A DNA stretch of 64,000 nt from CAXBCP01 sp963974055 (GTDB lineage Bacteria > Pseudomonadota > Alphaproteobacteria > MPNO01 > UBA830), in assembly GCA_963974055.1 (NCBI GenBank), contig CAXBCP010000011.1, forward strand, positions 1-64,000, given 5' to 3'. The notes below the pieces were generated by a model. That model searched no databases and had not been told where the DNA came from. It saw only the letters and a list, made by a program, of their open reading frames with translations. The translations under genes and the position numbers were made by a program. This document shows positions 7,880-16,317 of this stretch, one piece after another. Within the stretch, counting starts at the first letter, position 1; each line of letters starts with the position of its first letter.

Positions 7880-8622
7880 CGCCTGAATCGTTCGTAATTA
7901 TTTTCGGCGCGCTGGCCCTGGGCGCCTTTGCAAAAGGGATGACGGGTCTCGGCCTGCCGCCGGTCAGTATCGCCATTCTCGCGGTGTTTTTCGGTGTCGA
8001 GCATGCGATCGTGGTAACCACCATCCCGGTAGCGTTCTCCAACGTTCAGATCGTCTGGATGTGGCGGGCGCGGATCAAGGAAATTCCCCAGGTCTGGGCG
8101 CCGCTTATCGCCGCTGCGCTCGGGGTGGGACTCGGGACCTGGGTGCTCGTCAGCCTCGACGAACGCATGCTGACCATCGTGCTGACCGTCTGGATCGCAT
8201 TCTACCTGCTGACCGTGATCTTCAAGCTTAAAATCGAGCCCGAGGGCCGGTTGGCAAAGATTCTGTCGCCGATAATCGCCGCGGGTGCGGGCATCTGTCA
8301 GGGCGCGACCGGAATGTCGGGGCCGTTCATTGCGACCTGGGCGCATGCCTGGGGCTTCGTGAAGGAAACCTACGTCTTTGCGACGTCGCTGCTGTTCATG
8401 TCGATTTCGGTAACCCATGTCGTCGGTGTCGGCGTTGCCGGACTGTACGATCACGAACGCATCGTGCAGGGGCTGCTGGCGATTATCCCCGTCATGATCT
8501 TTATCCCGCTCGGGATGCGTCTGACGGAGAGGGTCAGTGCCAGGGTCTTCAACCTGATCATCGTCGGCATTATCGCGGCGATGGAAGTTCAACTGGTTCT
8601 GGGACTCGTCAGGGGCGGGTAA
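7876..8622 (+). CDS. TauE/SafE-family membrane transporter, second of a tandem pair
   Basis: The 248-residue protein starts at GTG 7876, overlapping the preceding stop as GTGA. It is a clear paralogue of the upstream transporter: GAFAKGMTGLGLPPVSIAIL and FFGVEHAIVVTTIPVAFSN align with the same positions there, and GAGICQGATGMSGPFIATW matches the second repeat. The pair may form a two-subunit carrier or export different anions. It ends the operon in front of a strong bidirectional terminator at 8653-8689. Confidence 0.88.
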   Translation: MTPESFVIIFGALALGAFAKGMTGLGLPPVSIAILAVFFGVEHAIVVTTIPVAFSNVQIVWMWRARIKEIPQVWAPLIAAALGVGLGTWVLVSLDERMLTIVLTVWIAFYLLTVIFKLKIEPEGRLAKILSPIIAAGAGICQGATGMSGPFIATWAHAWGFVKETYVFATSLLFMSISVTHVVGVGVAGLYDHERIVQGLLAIIPVMIFIPLGMRLTERVSARVFNLIIVGIIAAMEVQLVLGLVRGG

Positions 8623-8652
8623 CCTGCGCGTCCGGCGGTCTCTGCCGTTAAT

Positions 8653-8689
8653 GAAAAAGCCGTCCGGGTTGGTTCCGGACGGCTTTTTC
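8653..8689. terminator. Bidirectional rho-independent terminator
   Basis: A perfect 15-bp stem (8653-8667 with 8675-8689) has a 7-nt loop, GTTGGTT. The stem carries A5 on the left and T5 on the right, so it can stop transcription from both directions. It lies between the convergent second tauE gene and hpnH. Confidence 0.9.
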
Positions 8690-8710
8690 TTGACTGGAAA
8701 GGGGGCGGAA

Positions 8711-9865
8711 TCAGGCGGCTTGCGAATCCGCGTTGGTGCCTTCTTCGCCGGTGGCATGTACTTCCGCCAGCCGTAACTGGTCCTCGACGACCTTTTCGAA
8801 CACGAAGTCGGCCTTACGCGCGTTTTCGAGCGGTATTTCCGGCGCCATGTCGCCGGATGTCTTGATGCCGGCGATGGCGGCCTTCAGGCCCTTCCAGGGC
8901 TTGCGGACCATGTCGGCCACAGCCGTCGCTTCATAGCCGCAATGGGCCATGCAGTCGGCGCATTTTTCGTAATTGCCGGTGCCGTAGAGATCCCAGTCGG
9001 TGTCGTCCATCAATTCGCGGAACGAGCCGACATAGCCTTCGCCGAGCAGGTAGCAGGGTTTTTGCCAGCCGAATACCGTCCGCGTCGGGTTGCCCCAGGG
9101 CGTGCAGCGGTAATCCTGGTTTCCGGCGAGGAAATCGAGATACATCGACGAATGCGAGAGCGGCCATTTTTTTCCCTTGCCGCGTTCGAAGATTCCGCGG
9201 AACAGGTCCTTTGTGCGCCTGCGGTTCAGGAAGTGTTCCTGGTCCGGCGCCCGCTCGTAAGAGAAACCGGGAGAGACGGTGATGCCGTCGATCCCCATCG
9301 CGGTCGCGGTGTCGAAGAAGCGCGCAGCGCTGTCCGAGGTGGCGTTGTCGAACAGGGTCGAATTCACGTTGACCCGGAAGCCCTTTGCCTTCGCCACCTT
9401 GATCGCGGCGACGGCCTTGTCGTAGACCCCGTCCTGGCAAACCGCCGAATCGTGTTCGGCTTTTTCACCGTCGAGATGGATCGAGAAGGTCAGGAATTTC
9501 GAGGGCTTGAACCGGTCGATATGCTTTTCAAGCAACAGGGCGTTGGTGCACAGATAGACGAACTTCTTGCGCTTGATCAGCTGCTCGACAATCTGGTCGA
9601 TTTCCTTATGGATCAACGGTTCGCCGCCGGCGATGGAGACGACGGGCGCTCCGCATTCGTCGGCCGCCTGAAGCGCGTCTTCCACCGAAATACGTTTGTT
9701 AAGAATGGAATTCGGATAGTCGATCTTGCCGCAACCCGCACAGGCGAGGTTGCAACGGAATAACGGCTCCAGCATCAGGACGAGTGGATAACGTTTGACA
9801 CCTTTAAGGTGCTGTTTGACAACGTAAGCCCCGACACGGGCCTGCTGGGAAAATGGGACGCCCAC
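8711..9865 (-). CDS. hpnH: Adenosyl-hopene transferase HpnH (radical SAM)
   Basis: The 384-residue protein starts at the GTG ending at 9865 behind GGAAGCTTT. The radical-SAM cysteines are C38, C42 and C45 (CNLACAGC), and the N-terminus YPLVLMLEPLFRCNLACAGC is characteristic of HpnH. A Cys-rich C-terminal region (CADCMAHCGYEA) matches the family. The enzyme joins the adenosyl group of SAM to diploptene, the first step in extended (C35) hopanoids. It is separated from hpnB-hpnC by about 2.6 kb of other genes; the squalene-hopene cyclase is not in the window. Confidence 0.95.
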   Translation of the reverse strand: MGVPFSQQARVGAYVVKQHLKGVKRYPLVLMLEPLFRCNLACAGCGKIDYPNSILNKRISVEDALQAADECGAPVVSIAGGEPLIHKEIDQIVEQLIKRKKFVYLCTNALLLEKHIDRFKPSKFLTFSIHLDGEKAEHDSAVCQDGVYDKAVAAIKVAKAKGFRVNVNSTLFDNATSDSAARFFDTATAMGIDGITVSPGFSYERAPDQEHFLNRRRTKDLFRGIFERGKGKKWPLSHSSMYLDFLAGNQDYRCTPWGNPTRTVFGWQKPCYLLGEGYVGSFRELMDDTDWDLYGTGNYEKCADCMAHCGYEATAVADMVRKPWKGLKAAIAGIKTSGDMAPEIPLENARKADFVFEKVVEDQLRLAEVHATGEEGTNADSQAA

Positions 9866-10052
9866 AAAGCTTCCTTTTTTAAATAACCCCGGCGTGACCG
9901 GGGCGTTGAATACATCGAACGATATAGGGTCCTATGACGCTGACGCCAAGCCCTTGAAACAAATATATATCATGCAATTGGCGTTACGGAAATCATATGC
10001 CGATTCATCTGAATCGTTATAATAAAATTACTCGCCCATCAGAGGTAAAGTA

Positions 10053-10295
10053 GTGCTTTATTTAGTTGCAATCATTATGCCGCCGCTTGCTGTCCTGATA
10101 TGCGGAAAACCTATTCAGGCAGTTTTCAGTATTCTCCTGCTCGTGTTCGGTATTCTGATCTTTATCGGAAGCCTGGGGCTGGCCAACGGGATCACTTTCG
10201 TAATCTGGATTGCCTGCATCGCGCACGCCATGTTCACGGTGCATGGCCGGAACCAGGCTCTCCGCGATCGGGAACTGGCCGGGACCGACCGGTAG
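10053..10295 (+). CDS. YqaE/Pmp3-family small membrane protein
   Basis: The 80-residue protein starts at GTG 10053, eight bases after AGAGG. Two hydrophobic helices include IMPPLAVLICGKPIQAVF, the conserved LPPLAV-x-CGK-P motif of the Pmp3/YqaE (UPF0057) family, and a second segment ends with IACIAHAMFTV. Family members are plasma-membrane proteolipids linked to salt and membrane stress. A perfect TATAAT lies at 10018-10023, but I see no good -35 at the right distance. It converges on the next small membrane-protein gene. Confidence 0.82.
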   Translation: MLYLVAIIMPPLAVLICGKPIQAVFSILLLVFGILIFIGSLGLANGITFVIWIACIAHAMFTVHGRNQALRDRELAGTDR

Positions 10296-10327
10296 CGAAG
10301 CGGCCTCGACCTGCGCGACAGGGCCGG

Positions 10328-10579
10328 TCAGCTGCGTTTAAGCATACGGAGCGCGAATAAAAGTGCGAAAGCGCCGATGGCGGCGATTACGATGGACCGC
10401 ACGTTGAATCCGCTTACCGCGCCGAAGCCGATGGCGCTGGCGATAAAGCCGCCGATGACGGCCCCGGCAATCCCGACGATGATGGTGACCAGCAATCCGC
10501 CAGGGTCATTGCCCGGCATGACGAATTTGGCGATCAGGCCGGCGACCAGGCCGAGAATTATCCAGGTAAGAATGCCCAT
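10328..10579 (-). CDS. GlsB/YeaQ/YmgE-family (transglycosylase-associated) small membrane protein
   Basis: The 83-residue protein is taken from the ATG ending at 10579 (MGILTWIILGLVAGLIAKFV), which has GGAACA upstream; an alternative ATG at 10591 would add MEHD. Three glycine-rich helices and the motif MPGNDPGGLLVTIIVGIAGA identify the family, which is common in general stress regulons. The molecular function is unknown. It sits in reverse orientation inside the hopanoid region. Confidence 0.82.
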   Translation of the reverse strand: MGILTWIILGLVAGLIAKFVMPGNDPGGLLVTIIVGIAGAVIGGFIASAIGFGAVSGFNVRSIVIAAIGAFALLFALRMLKRS

Positions 10580-10718
10580 ATCATGTTCCATAAATTGCGG
10601 TACTACGGAAAAAAAACTACATCGAATCGGACGCGACGGCAGGGATTTCTTAGAATCTGGCCCCAGGGATTGATCGAGGTTATAGAGAGGCAGAAATCAT
10701 TCGTTATAGGGTTGTGCC

Positions 10719-11480
10719 ATGAATACCGACTTTATCACCGACGCGATGCTGGACGACTGGCGCCGTCAGGGCTTTCTGGTCGTTCGCGGGGTGTACGACG
10801 CGGCGAGAATGGTCGAGATCACCAAATGGGTGGACGACATTCAGCATTGGCCGGAAACTGCCGGCAGGCACATGATGTATTTCGAGAACAGCTCATCGGA
10901 CCCTTCAGCGCGGCTGCTGAACCGCGTCGAAAATTTCGTTGCCTATCATGACCGGATGGCGGGACTGTTCGATTCCGAACTCCGTGGCGCCTGTAGCCGC
11001 CTGTTCGGGGAAGAAGCTGTTCTGTTCAAGGAAAAGATCAATTTCAAACTGCCGGGCGGCGGCGGCTTCGAGGCCCACCAGGACGCCCAGGCGGGATGGG
11101 AAACCTACGCGCCGCTCTATATCACCGCGACGGTCATCGTAGATCCCGCGACGGTAGAGAACGGGTGTCTGGAACTGGCTCATTGGGATCACCGCAAGGC
11201 GCTTGTCGGGGATCTGTGGGAACCGCTGGAAGGCGACCAGCTCGCGGGGGTCGAATTCGTCCCCTGTCCGGCGGAGCCGGGAGACGTGCTGTTTTTCGAT
11301 TCCTACCTGCCGCACCGGTCGGCGCCGAATATGACCAACGATCCGCGCCGTGTATTGTATGTGACCTACAACAAGGCGTCGGATGGCGATCACCGCGAAC
11401 AGTATTACGCCGACAAACGGGCATCCTATCCGCCCGATATCGAGCGCCAGGCAGACAAGGAATATGCCTACCGCGTATGA
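10719..11480 (+). CDS. Phytanoyl-CoA dioxygenase (PhyH)-family Fe(II)/2-oxoglutarate oxygenase
   Basis: The 253-residue protein has the HxD iron ligands H120 and D122 (GGGFEAHQDAQ) and a distal H199 (DSYLPHRSAPN). Nearby arginines can bind 2-oxoglutarate. PhyH-family enzymes hydroxylate acyl-CoAs, ectoine, antibiotics or phosphonates, and this substrate is unknown. It lies between hpnH and the PagL-like/hpnB/hpnC genes, which raises the possibility of a hydroxylation of hopanoid or lipid A, but this is inference from neighbours only. Confidence 0.85.
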   Translation: MNTDFITDAMLDDWRRQGFLVVRGVYDAARMVEITKWVDDIQHWPETAGRHMMYFENSSSDPSARLLNRVENFVAYHDRMAGLFDSELRGACSRLFGEEAVLFKEKINFKLPGGGGFEAHQDAQAGWETYAPLYITATVIVDPATVENGCLELAHWDHRKALVGDLWEPLEGDQLAGVEFVPCPAEPGDVLFFDSYLPHRSAPNMTNDPRRVLYVTYNKASDGDHREQYYADKRASYPPDIERQADKEYAYRV

Positions 11481-11570
11481 GTGGACGTTCCGGGCGGTCC
11501 TGCGGACTTGCCCTGACTCGCATCCTGGGTCAGAAATCACCGGTAAGAGGTGTTTTCGCTGGGGGGCGGG

Positions 11571-12443
11571 ATGGGGCTTTCGGGGGCAAAATGTTTTGCT
11601 TGCGTCGCAATCGGTTTGATTGGCGCCGTTGTTAATCTGACGGAGGCCGCCGCGGGCAACCGCCTGTACGATATGAGCCGGTTTCTGGAAGCGCCTCATC
11701 CCTATGCGGTCCCAAATGCGCCCCGCGGCACGGCGATGCTCCGCCCGGCGGTACAAGGGATGCCGATACGCGCGGAGACGCCGCTTCCCGGTAGTCAGTA
11801 TCGCCTGCAGATCGATGTCAGGGAACGCCGGCCATTGCCGGAAGGTGCAACGGAAAACCCGCCAGCCACGCAGGCGCCCGTGGGGACGGGAAGCCGGCCG
11901 ATCGTCGCGGAGCTGGTGATTGGTGGCTGGATCCACGATCCGGGAGCCAACAACACCGAATCCGACAGTGCCGACCTGAATCTGGAGATTATCTTCCGCA
12001 AAGTTACGTTTGTGAATTTCGAGAACAGATATCTGAAATTTCTGTTCTCGCCGCATCCGGTTCTCGGCGGGTCGGTGAACAGTGACAACGAGACCCACAC
12101 CGCCTATCTCGCGCTGAACTGGCAACACCAGTTCGAGAACCGGTGGTTTCTCGCAGGCTCGTTCGGATTTGCCTACCACACGGGAAATCTTCACCAGGCA
12201 GTGCGGACGTGTCAGCCTGTGGACAGCTGCAAGCTTCCCGGAAACCGGTCGCACTACGATAACGGCGAAGTTACGCTGGGATCGCGGATTCTGTTTCGCG
12301 AGAGCATCGAACTCGGATACAGGTTGGCGGGGCGGCATGGCATTTCCCTGTATCTCGCCCATATGTCGAATGCCACCCTGTTCGACGATGACAACGAAGG
12401 TATGAATTTTGCCGGTCTCAGGTACAGATACGCATTCGACTGA
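11571..12443 (+). CDS. Outer-membrane acyloxyacyl hydrolase / lipid A deacylase (PagL)-like protein
   Basis: The 290-residue protein is taken from ATG 11571, right after a G-rich ribosome site; a GTG at 11550 is possible but too close to AAGAGG. The N-terminus is a signal peptide (ACVAIGLIGAVVNLTEAAAG). The rest alternates as in a beta-barrel and ends in an aromatic (RYRYAFD), as outer-membrane proteins do. The motif LYLAHMSNATLF followed by NEG resembles the His-x-Ser plus acidic residue of PagL-type deacylases. The match is partial, so the enzymatic call is tentative. hpnB starts 15 bp downstream of its stop. Confidence 0.6.
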   Translation: MGLSGAKCFACVAIGLIGAVVNLTEAAAGNRLYDMSRFLEAPHPYAVPNAPRGTAMLRPAVQGMPIRAETPLPGSQYRLQIDVRERRPLPEGATENPPATQAPVGTGSRPIVAELVIGGWIHDPGANNTESDSADLNLEIIFRKVTFVNFENRYLKFLFSPHPVLGGSVNSDNETHTAYLALNWQHQFENRWFLAGSFGFAYHTGNLHQAVRTCQPVDSCKLPGNRSHYDNGEVTLGSRILFRESIELGYRLAGRHGISLYLAHMSNATLFDDDNEGMNFAGLRYRYAFD

Positions 12444-12458
12444 CCACCGGGCCGCGCC

Positions 12459-13625
12459 ATGACGGCCGATGCCCTGCAGACCGTGCCGACCGCTTTCTAC
12501 CTGGCGATACTGGTGCTGGCCGCCTGGGGCGGGCTGCTCGTTCTCCGGGGAGATTTCTGGCGCGCCGATCAGCGCGTGGCCGAAGGCGAGACAGAGCCCG
12601 ACCGATGGCCGATAGTGGCGGTCGTCATACCCGCGCGTAACGAGGCCGATGTGATCGAACAATCCCTGACCTCGGTGGCCGAACAGCACTATGAAGGCGA
12701 CATCCGCATCTTCCTGGTCGACGATGGCAGCACAGACGGCACGGCGGCCCTGGCGCGCCAGGTGCCCGGCGTTACCGTGATCGAGGGCAGCGACACGCCT
12801 GCGGGATGGACCGGCAAGATGTGGGCAGTGTCCCAGGGTATCGCCGCGGCGGAGAAAGCGCCGGACCCGGCGGCCTATATCTGGCTCACCGATGCCGATA
12901 TCGCACATCATCCGGGAGAACTCGCGTCGTTGATGGCCCGGTCGGAGGATGACGGGTTGGACCTGAATTCGCTGATGGTGCGGCTTCGCATCGAAAAGGC
13001 GTGGGATGTGCTTCTTATTCCCGCTTTCGTGTTCTTCTTTCAGAAACTCTATCCGTTCCCGTGGGTAAACGACCCGGCACGGAAGATGGCGGCCGCAGCG
13101 GGCGGGTCGATGCTGGTGCGGCACTCGGCGTTGCAGCGGATCGGCGGAATAGCTGCCATCGCGGGGGAACTGATCGACGATTGCGCCCTTGCACAGCGTA
13201 TCAAGTCGACGGGCGGCAGAATCCGGCTGTCGCTTGCGACCGAAACCCGGAGCATCCGGGCTTATAATTCGGTCGGAGAAATCTGGCGCATGGTCGCGCG
13301 GACGGCGTTTCACCAGTTGAATTATTCCGTCCTCGCCCTTGCGGGTACGGTGGCCGCCATGGTGTTTCTGTATCTGCTCCCGCCGGTGCTGACCGTGACG
13401 GGGCTCGTTCTATGGGAAACGCCGACCACGGTCGCCGCCTTTGCCGCCTGGTTCGCCATGGGCTGGGCCTTCGCCCCGACCCTGTATCGTTACGGATTGA
13501 GCCCGTGGTACGGTTTTATGCTTCCAGCCGCAGGGGTGATGTATACCCTGATGACGCTGGATTCGGCCCGGCGGCACTGGCAGGGCCGCGGCGGCGAATG
13601 GAAAGGGCGGACCCATCGGCCTTGA
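12459..13625 (+). CDS. hpnB: Hopanoid-associated glycosyltransferase HpnB (GT2)
   Basis: The 388-residue protein has an N-terminal membrane segment at about 12-30. A GT-A domain starts at VVIPARNEADVIEQSL, with the nucleotide-binding DDGS at 88-91 and the metal-binding DAD (TDADIAHHPG) near 145. It ends in hydrophobic helices. The GWTGKMWAVSQG segment and the coupling to hpnC identify HpnB rather than a generic GT2. HpnB proteins are thought to act in hopanoid head-group biosynthesis at the inner membrane, but the exact reaction is not settled. The hpnC start is 52 bp beyond its stop. Confidence 0.88.
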   Translation: MTADALQTVPTAFYLAILVLAAWGGLLVLRGDFWRADQRVAEGETEPDRWPIVAVVIPARNEADVIEQSLTSVAEQHYEGDIRIFLVDDGSTDGTAALARQVPGVTVIEGSDTPAGWTGKMWAVSQGIAAAEKAPDPAAYIWLTDADIAHHPGELASLMARSEDDGLDLNSLMVRLRIEKAWDVLLIPAFVFFFQKLYPFPWVNDPARKMAAAAGGSMLVRHSALQRIGGIAAIAGELIDDCALAQRIKSTGGRIRLSLATETRSIRAYNSVGEIWRMVARTAFHQLNYSVLALAGTVAAMVFLYLLPPVLTVTGLVLWETPTTVAAFAAWFAMGWAFAPTLYRYGLSPWYGFMLPAAGVMYTLMTLDSARRHWQGRGGEWKGRTHRP

Positions 13626-13676
13626 CAGGCGGCGTTGCGGACGCAATTGCTCGTCCGTAATTCACGCAGGACCGGG

Positions 13677-14531
13677 ATGACACAAGCCGACGCCACCGAT
13701 ATCGAAACGCCGACCGGCAAGGGGGCGGAAGACGAGAATTTTCCCGTCGGCTCGTTTCTGTTGCCCAGGGCGCTGCGCCCGCATGTCGCCACGTATTATG
13801 CCCTGGCCCGCGCCACCGACGATATTGCGGATAATGGCGATCTGTCGCCGGACGACAAGCTGGCGCGTCTTGATCGTTTTGAAAAAGCGCTGACGGGCGA
13901 GATTCCCGACGATCCCGCGCTGGAGAAGTCCTATGCGGTTCTGCGGAGCGGGGCGGAAACGGGGGTTCCGGTGCGCCACGCGCTCGACCTGATCCAGGCT
14001 TTCAAGCAGGACGCGGTGAAACTGCGCTATGACAGCTGGGACGACCTGATGGGGTACTGCAACCTGTCGGCGTCGCCGGTCGGCCGTTTCCTGCTCGACC
14101 TTCACGGCGAGGACCCGGTCAAATATCTCGGGTCCGACGCGCTGTGCAATACGCTGCAGGTACTGAACCACCTGCAGGACCTGGTGGACGATTATCGCGC
14201 GCTGGACCGGGTCTACCTGCCGGGCGACTGGATGGCCTCGGCGGGCGTGACGGTCGCTGATCTGGACCGCGATGCGGCAACGCCCGGGCTGCGGCGCGTG
14301 ATCGATCAATGCCTGGACGGATGCGAAGCGCTGATGCAGCTGGCCCGGCCGCTGCCGCAGCAATTGTCCAGCAGACGCCTGGCGATGGAAACGGCCGTGA
14401 TCGTGCGCCTGGCAGATCGCCTGATGGTCCTTCTCCGGAAGGGAGATCCGGTCGCCGGGCGGGTGGCGCTGGGTAAGCTCGATTTTGTGGGTTGCGGCCT
14501 GCAGGGCATGCTGGCCGGGTTGTTCCGTTAA
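13677..14531 (+). CDS. hpnC: Squalene synthase-like HpnC (hydroxysqualene synthase)
   Basis: The 284-residue protein is taken from ATG 13677 behind AGGACCGGG; a TTG at 13635 is less likely. It has both aspartate-rich motifs of trans-isoprenyl head-to-head synthases: ARATDDIAD (D48, D49, D52) and LQDLVDDYRALD (D168, D171, D172). HpnC converts presqualene diphosphate to hydroxysqualene in the HpnCDE route to squalene. HpnD and HpnE, the usual neighbours, are absent from the window. The gene's TAA stop shares TTAA with the stop of the convergent aldolase gene. Confidence 0.9.
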   Translation: MTQADATDIETPTGKGAEDENFPVGSFLLPRALRPHVATYYALARATDDIADNGDLSPDDKLARLDRFEKALTGEIPDDPALEKSYAVLRSGAETGVPVRHALDLIQAFKQDAVKLRYDSWDDLMGYCNLSASPVGRFLLDLHGEDPVKYLGSDALCNTLQVLNHLQDLVDDYRALDRVYLPGDWMASAGVTVADLDRDAATPGLRRVIDQCLDGCEALMQLARPLPQQLSSRRLAMETAVIVRLADRLMVLLRKGDPVAGRVALGKLDFVGCGLQGMLAGLFR

Positions 14532-15190
14532 TCCTTGCGGAGCATGTCTTCGTAATCGGCGCCCATCACCTGGCTGATCGGTTCGCCGGCGAGAACGGCC
14601 TCGGTCATCAGAGCTTCGCGGCGGGCGACCATTTCGGCAACTTCCAGTATTTCGACCGCCCGGTCCTGGGTCAGAAAGCAAATACCCGATCCGTCCGCCA
14701 GAACGTAGTCGCCGGGCGTGACGGTCACATAGCCGACGGTCACGGGCGCATTGAAGGCCTCTTCGACGATGCGTCCCCGGGCGGTGGTCGGGATGGCGCG
14801 ATCCGCGAAAACCGGAAAGTCGAGATCGCGGCTTTCGTCGACATCGCGAACCGGACCGTCGCAGATGATGCCGGCGATGCCTCTGACTTTGGCGCCATTG
14901 GACAGGATGCCGCCCCAGCCTGCCGCTTCGACGTCGGAGCGCTGCTCGATGACCAGTATGTCGCCCGGGTTTGCGGCTTCGACGGCGGACGTACAGAGAT
15001 GCCGGGGCGGGCCGCTCAGGGCCTCGCCGGTGCCGAGCTTTACCGTCAGGACTTTGCCGGCAATGCGCTGCCCGGTGGTCAGCCGCCGCAGATGGGTGAT
15101 CCGCCCCGGCAGGTCGAGCCGGTCGAGCGCATCGGATACGGCGGGCGTGTCGAGGCGTTGTAACCGTTCGACAATCGCCGCTTCGCTCAT
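14528..15190 (-). CDS. RraA-like / 4-hydroxy-4-methyl-2-oxoglutarate aldolase-family protein
   Basis: The 220-residue protein starts at the ATG ending at 15190, overlapping the prpF-like stop as ATGA; that coupling decides the start over an upstream in-frame ATG. The fold pattern TPAVSDALDRL ... GIAGIICDGPVRDVDES matches the class II pyruvate aldolase/RraA family, with the metal- and substrate-binding R-D pair in PVRD. Catabolic members cleave 4-carboxy-4-hydroxy-2-oxoadipate or HMG to pyruvate and oxaloacetate or pyruvate. Downstream position after a 4-oxalomesaconate tautomerase-like gene favours the aldolase over an RNase E inhibitor role. Confidence 0.85.
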   Translation of the reverse strand: MSEAAIVERLQRLDTPAVSDALDRLDLPGRITHLRRLTTGQRIAGKVLTVKLGTGEALSGPPRHLCTSAVEAANPGDILVIEQRSDVEAAGWGGILSNGAKVRGIAGIICDGPVRDVDESRDLDFPVFADRAIPTTARGRIVEEAFNAPVTVGYVTVTPGDYVLADGSGICFLTQDRAVEILEVAEMVARREALMTEAVLAGEPISQVMGADYEDMLRKD

Positions 15191-16311
15191 TCTGCGGCCT
15201 CGGACAGCAAACCGGTCGCGCCATCCCATATTGCGGCGGGGACCAGCGCATTGCCCTCCATCAGCCGACGGGTCGTGCGCAGCAAGGCGGCGCGTTTTAT
15301 CTGCGGGATGCCGTCAACCGGCTCGCCGGTTTCCAGTTCGACCGAAAACTCGCCCGATGGATGTTCGACCGAGATCATCTTCGGCTCGCCCTCGGCGATC
15401 TCCGCCATATCGTAGGCCGTGGAGCCGGGCAGAACACAGGCCGTGCCCACTGTGACCGCAGCCAGAACGCCGATAGAAGCATGGCAGACATGGGGAATGA
15501 AACAGCGTGTATTGATCGTGCCGCCCTTTGCCGGCGGCGAGACAAGGCACATTTTGGGGACGACTTTTTCGGTCACGTCGCCCAGGTTCATGGCCTCGCC
15601 GATCTGCAGGCGGATGGATTCGATGCGTTTCTTCAGGTCGTCCGCCGCGTTCAGTTCGTCCCGGGTTTCGTATCCCGTCGCGCCGACATCCGAGGCACGC
15701 AGGATCACCACGGGCATCCCGTTATCGATACAGGTGATTTCGACGCCGTCGACGATATCGACCACATTCCCTGTAGGCAGCAGCGACCCGCAGGCGGAAC
15801 CGGCGGTGTCCAGGAAATCGATCAGAACCGGGGCCGATGTGCCGGGCGAGCCGTCGATCCGGGCGTCGCCGTCATAGGTGACAACGCCGCCCGGGGTCTG
15901 GATATGGACATCGCACAGGTTGTTCGAGTTGACCATGTGCACGCGGACGGTCGTGCGACCGTCGACCGCCGGGATGAGCCCGTGCTCCAGCGCGAACGGC
16001 GCTACCCCGGCCAGCATGTTGCCGCAATTGGGAGTTACGTCGACCGCCGGCTGGTCGACCTTTACCTGGCAGAACAGATAGTCCAGGTCGACGCCGTCGA
16101 TGGCCGATTTGCTGACGATCGCCACCTTGCTGGTGAGAGGGTCGGCGCCGCCGAGTCCGTCGATCTGGCGGACATCCGGCGAGCCCATGATGGACAACAG
16201 GACGCGGTCGCGCAGTTCGGGGTCTGCCGGCAGGTCGGAGGCGAGGAAATAGGGGCCTTTCGATGTGCCGCCGCGCTGGATGACGCAGGGAATACGGGTC
16301 TGGCCGGTCAT
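15187..16311 (-). CDS. PrpF-family tautomerase (4-oxalomesaconate tautomerase-like)
   Basis: The 374-residue protein starts IPCVIQRGGTSKGPYF, followed by GSPDVRQIDGLGGADPLTSK, hallmarks of the PrpF family. The CGN of the active-site segment PNCGNMLAGVAPFALEHG is conserved. Members isomerise methylaconitate (PrpF) or 4-oxalomesaconate (GalD). No methylcitrate genes are nearby, and the next gene is an RraA-like aldolase, so the GalD-type role in protocatechuate/gallate 4,5-cleavage or a similar branch is preferred. The GalB-type hydratase of that route is not seen. It starts 6 bp after the upstream cysteine hydrolase gene ends. Confidence 0.85.
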   Translation of the reverse strand: MTGQTRIPCVIQRGGTSKGPYFLASDLPADPELRDRVLLSIMGSPDVRQIDGLGGADPLTSKVAIVSKSAIDGVDLDYLFCQVKVDQPAVDVTPNCGNMLAGVAPFALEHGLIPAVDGRTTVRVHMVNSNNLCDVHIQTPGGVVTYDGDARIDGSPGTSAPVLIDFLDTAGSACGSLLPTGNVVDIVDGVEITCIDNGMPVVILRASDVGATGYETRDELNAADDLKKRIESIRLQIGEAMNLGDVTEKVVPKMCLVSPPAKGGTINTRCFIPHVCHASIGVLAAVTVGTACVLPGSTAYDMAEIAEGEPKMISVEHPSGEFSVELETGEPVDGIPQIKRAALLRTTRRLMEGNALVPAAIWDGATGLLSEAAE

Positions 16312-16317
16312 TGTCTC

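Noticed and set aside
9961..10052. General stress (EcfG-type) promoter before the YqaE/Pmp3-like gene
   Set aside because: GGAAA and CGTT are present but 22 bp apart, too far for the usual 16-17 bp spacing; the TATAAT at 10018 lacks a -35 partner.
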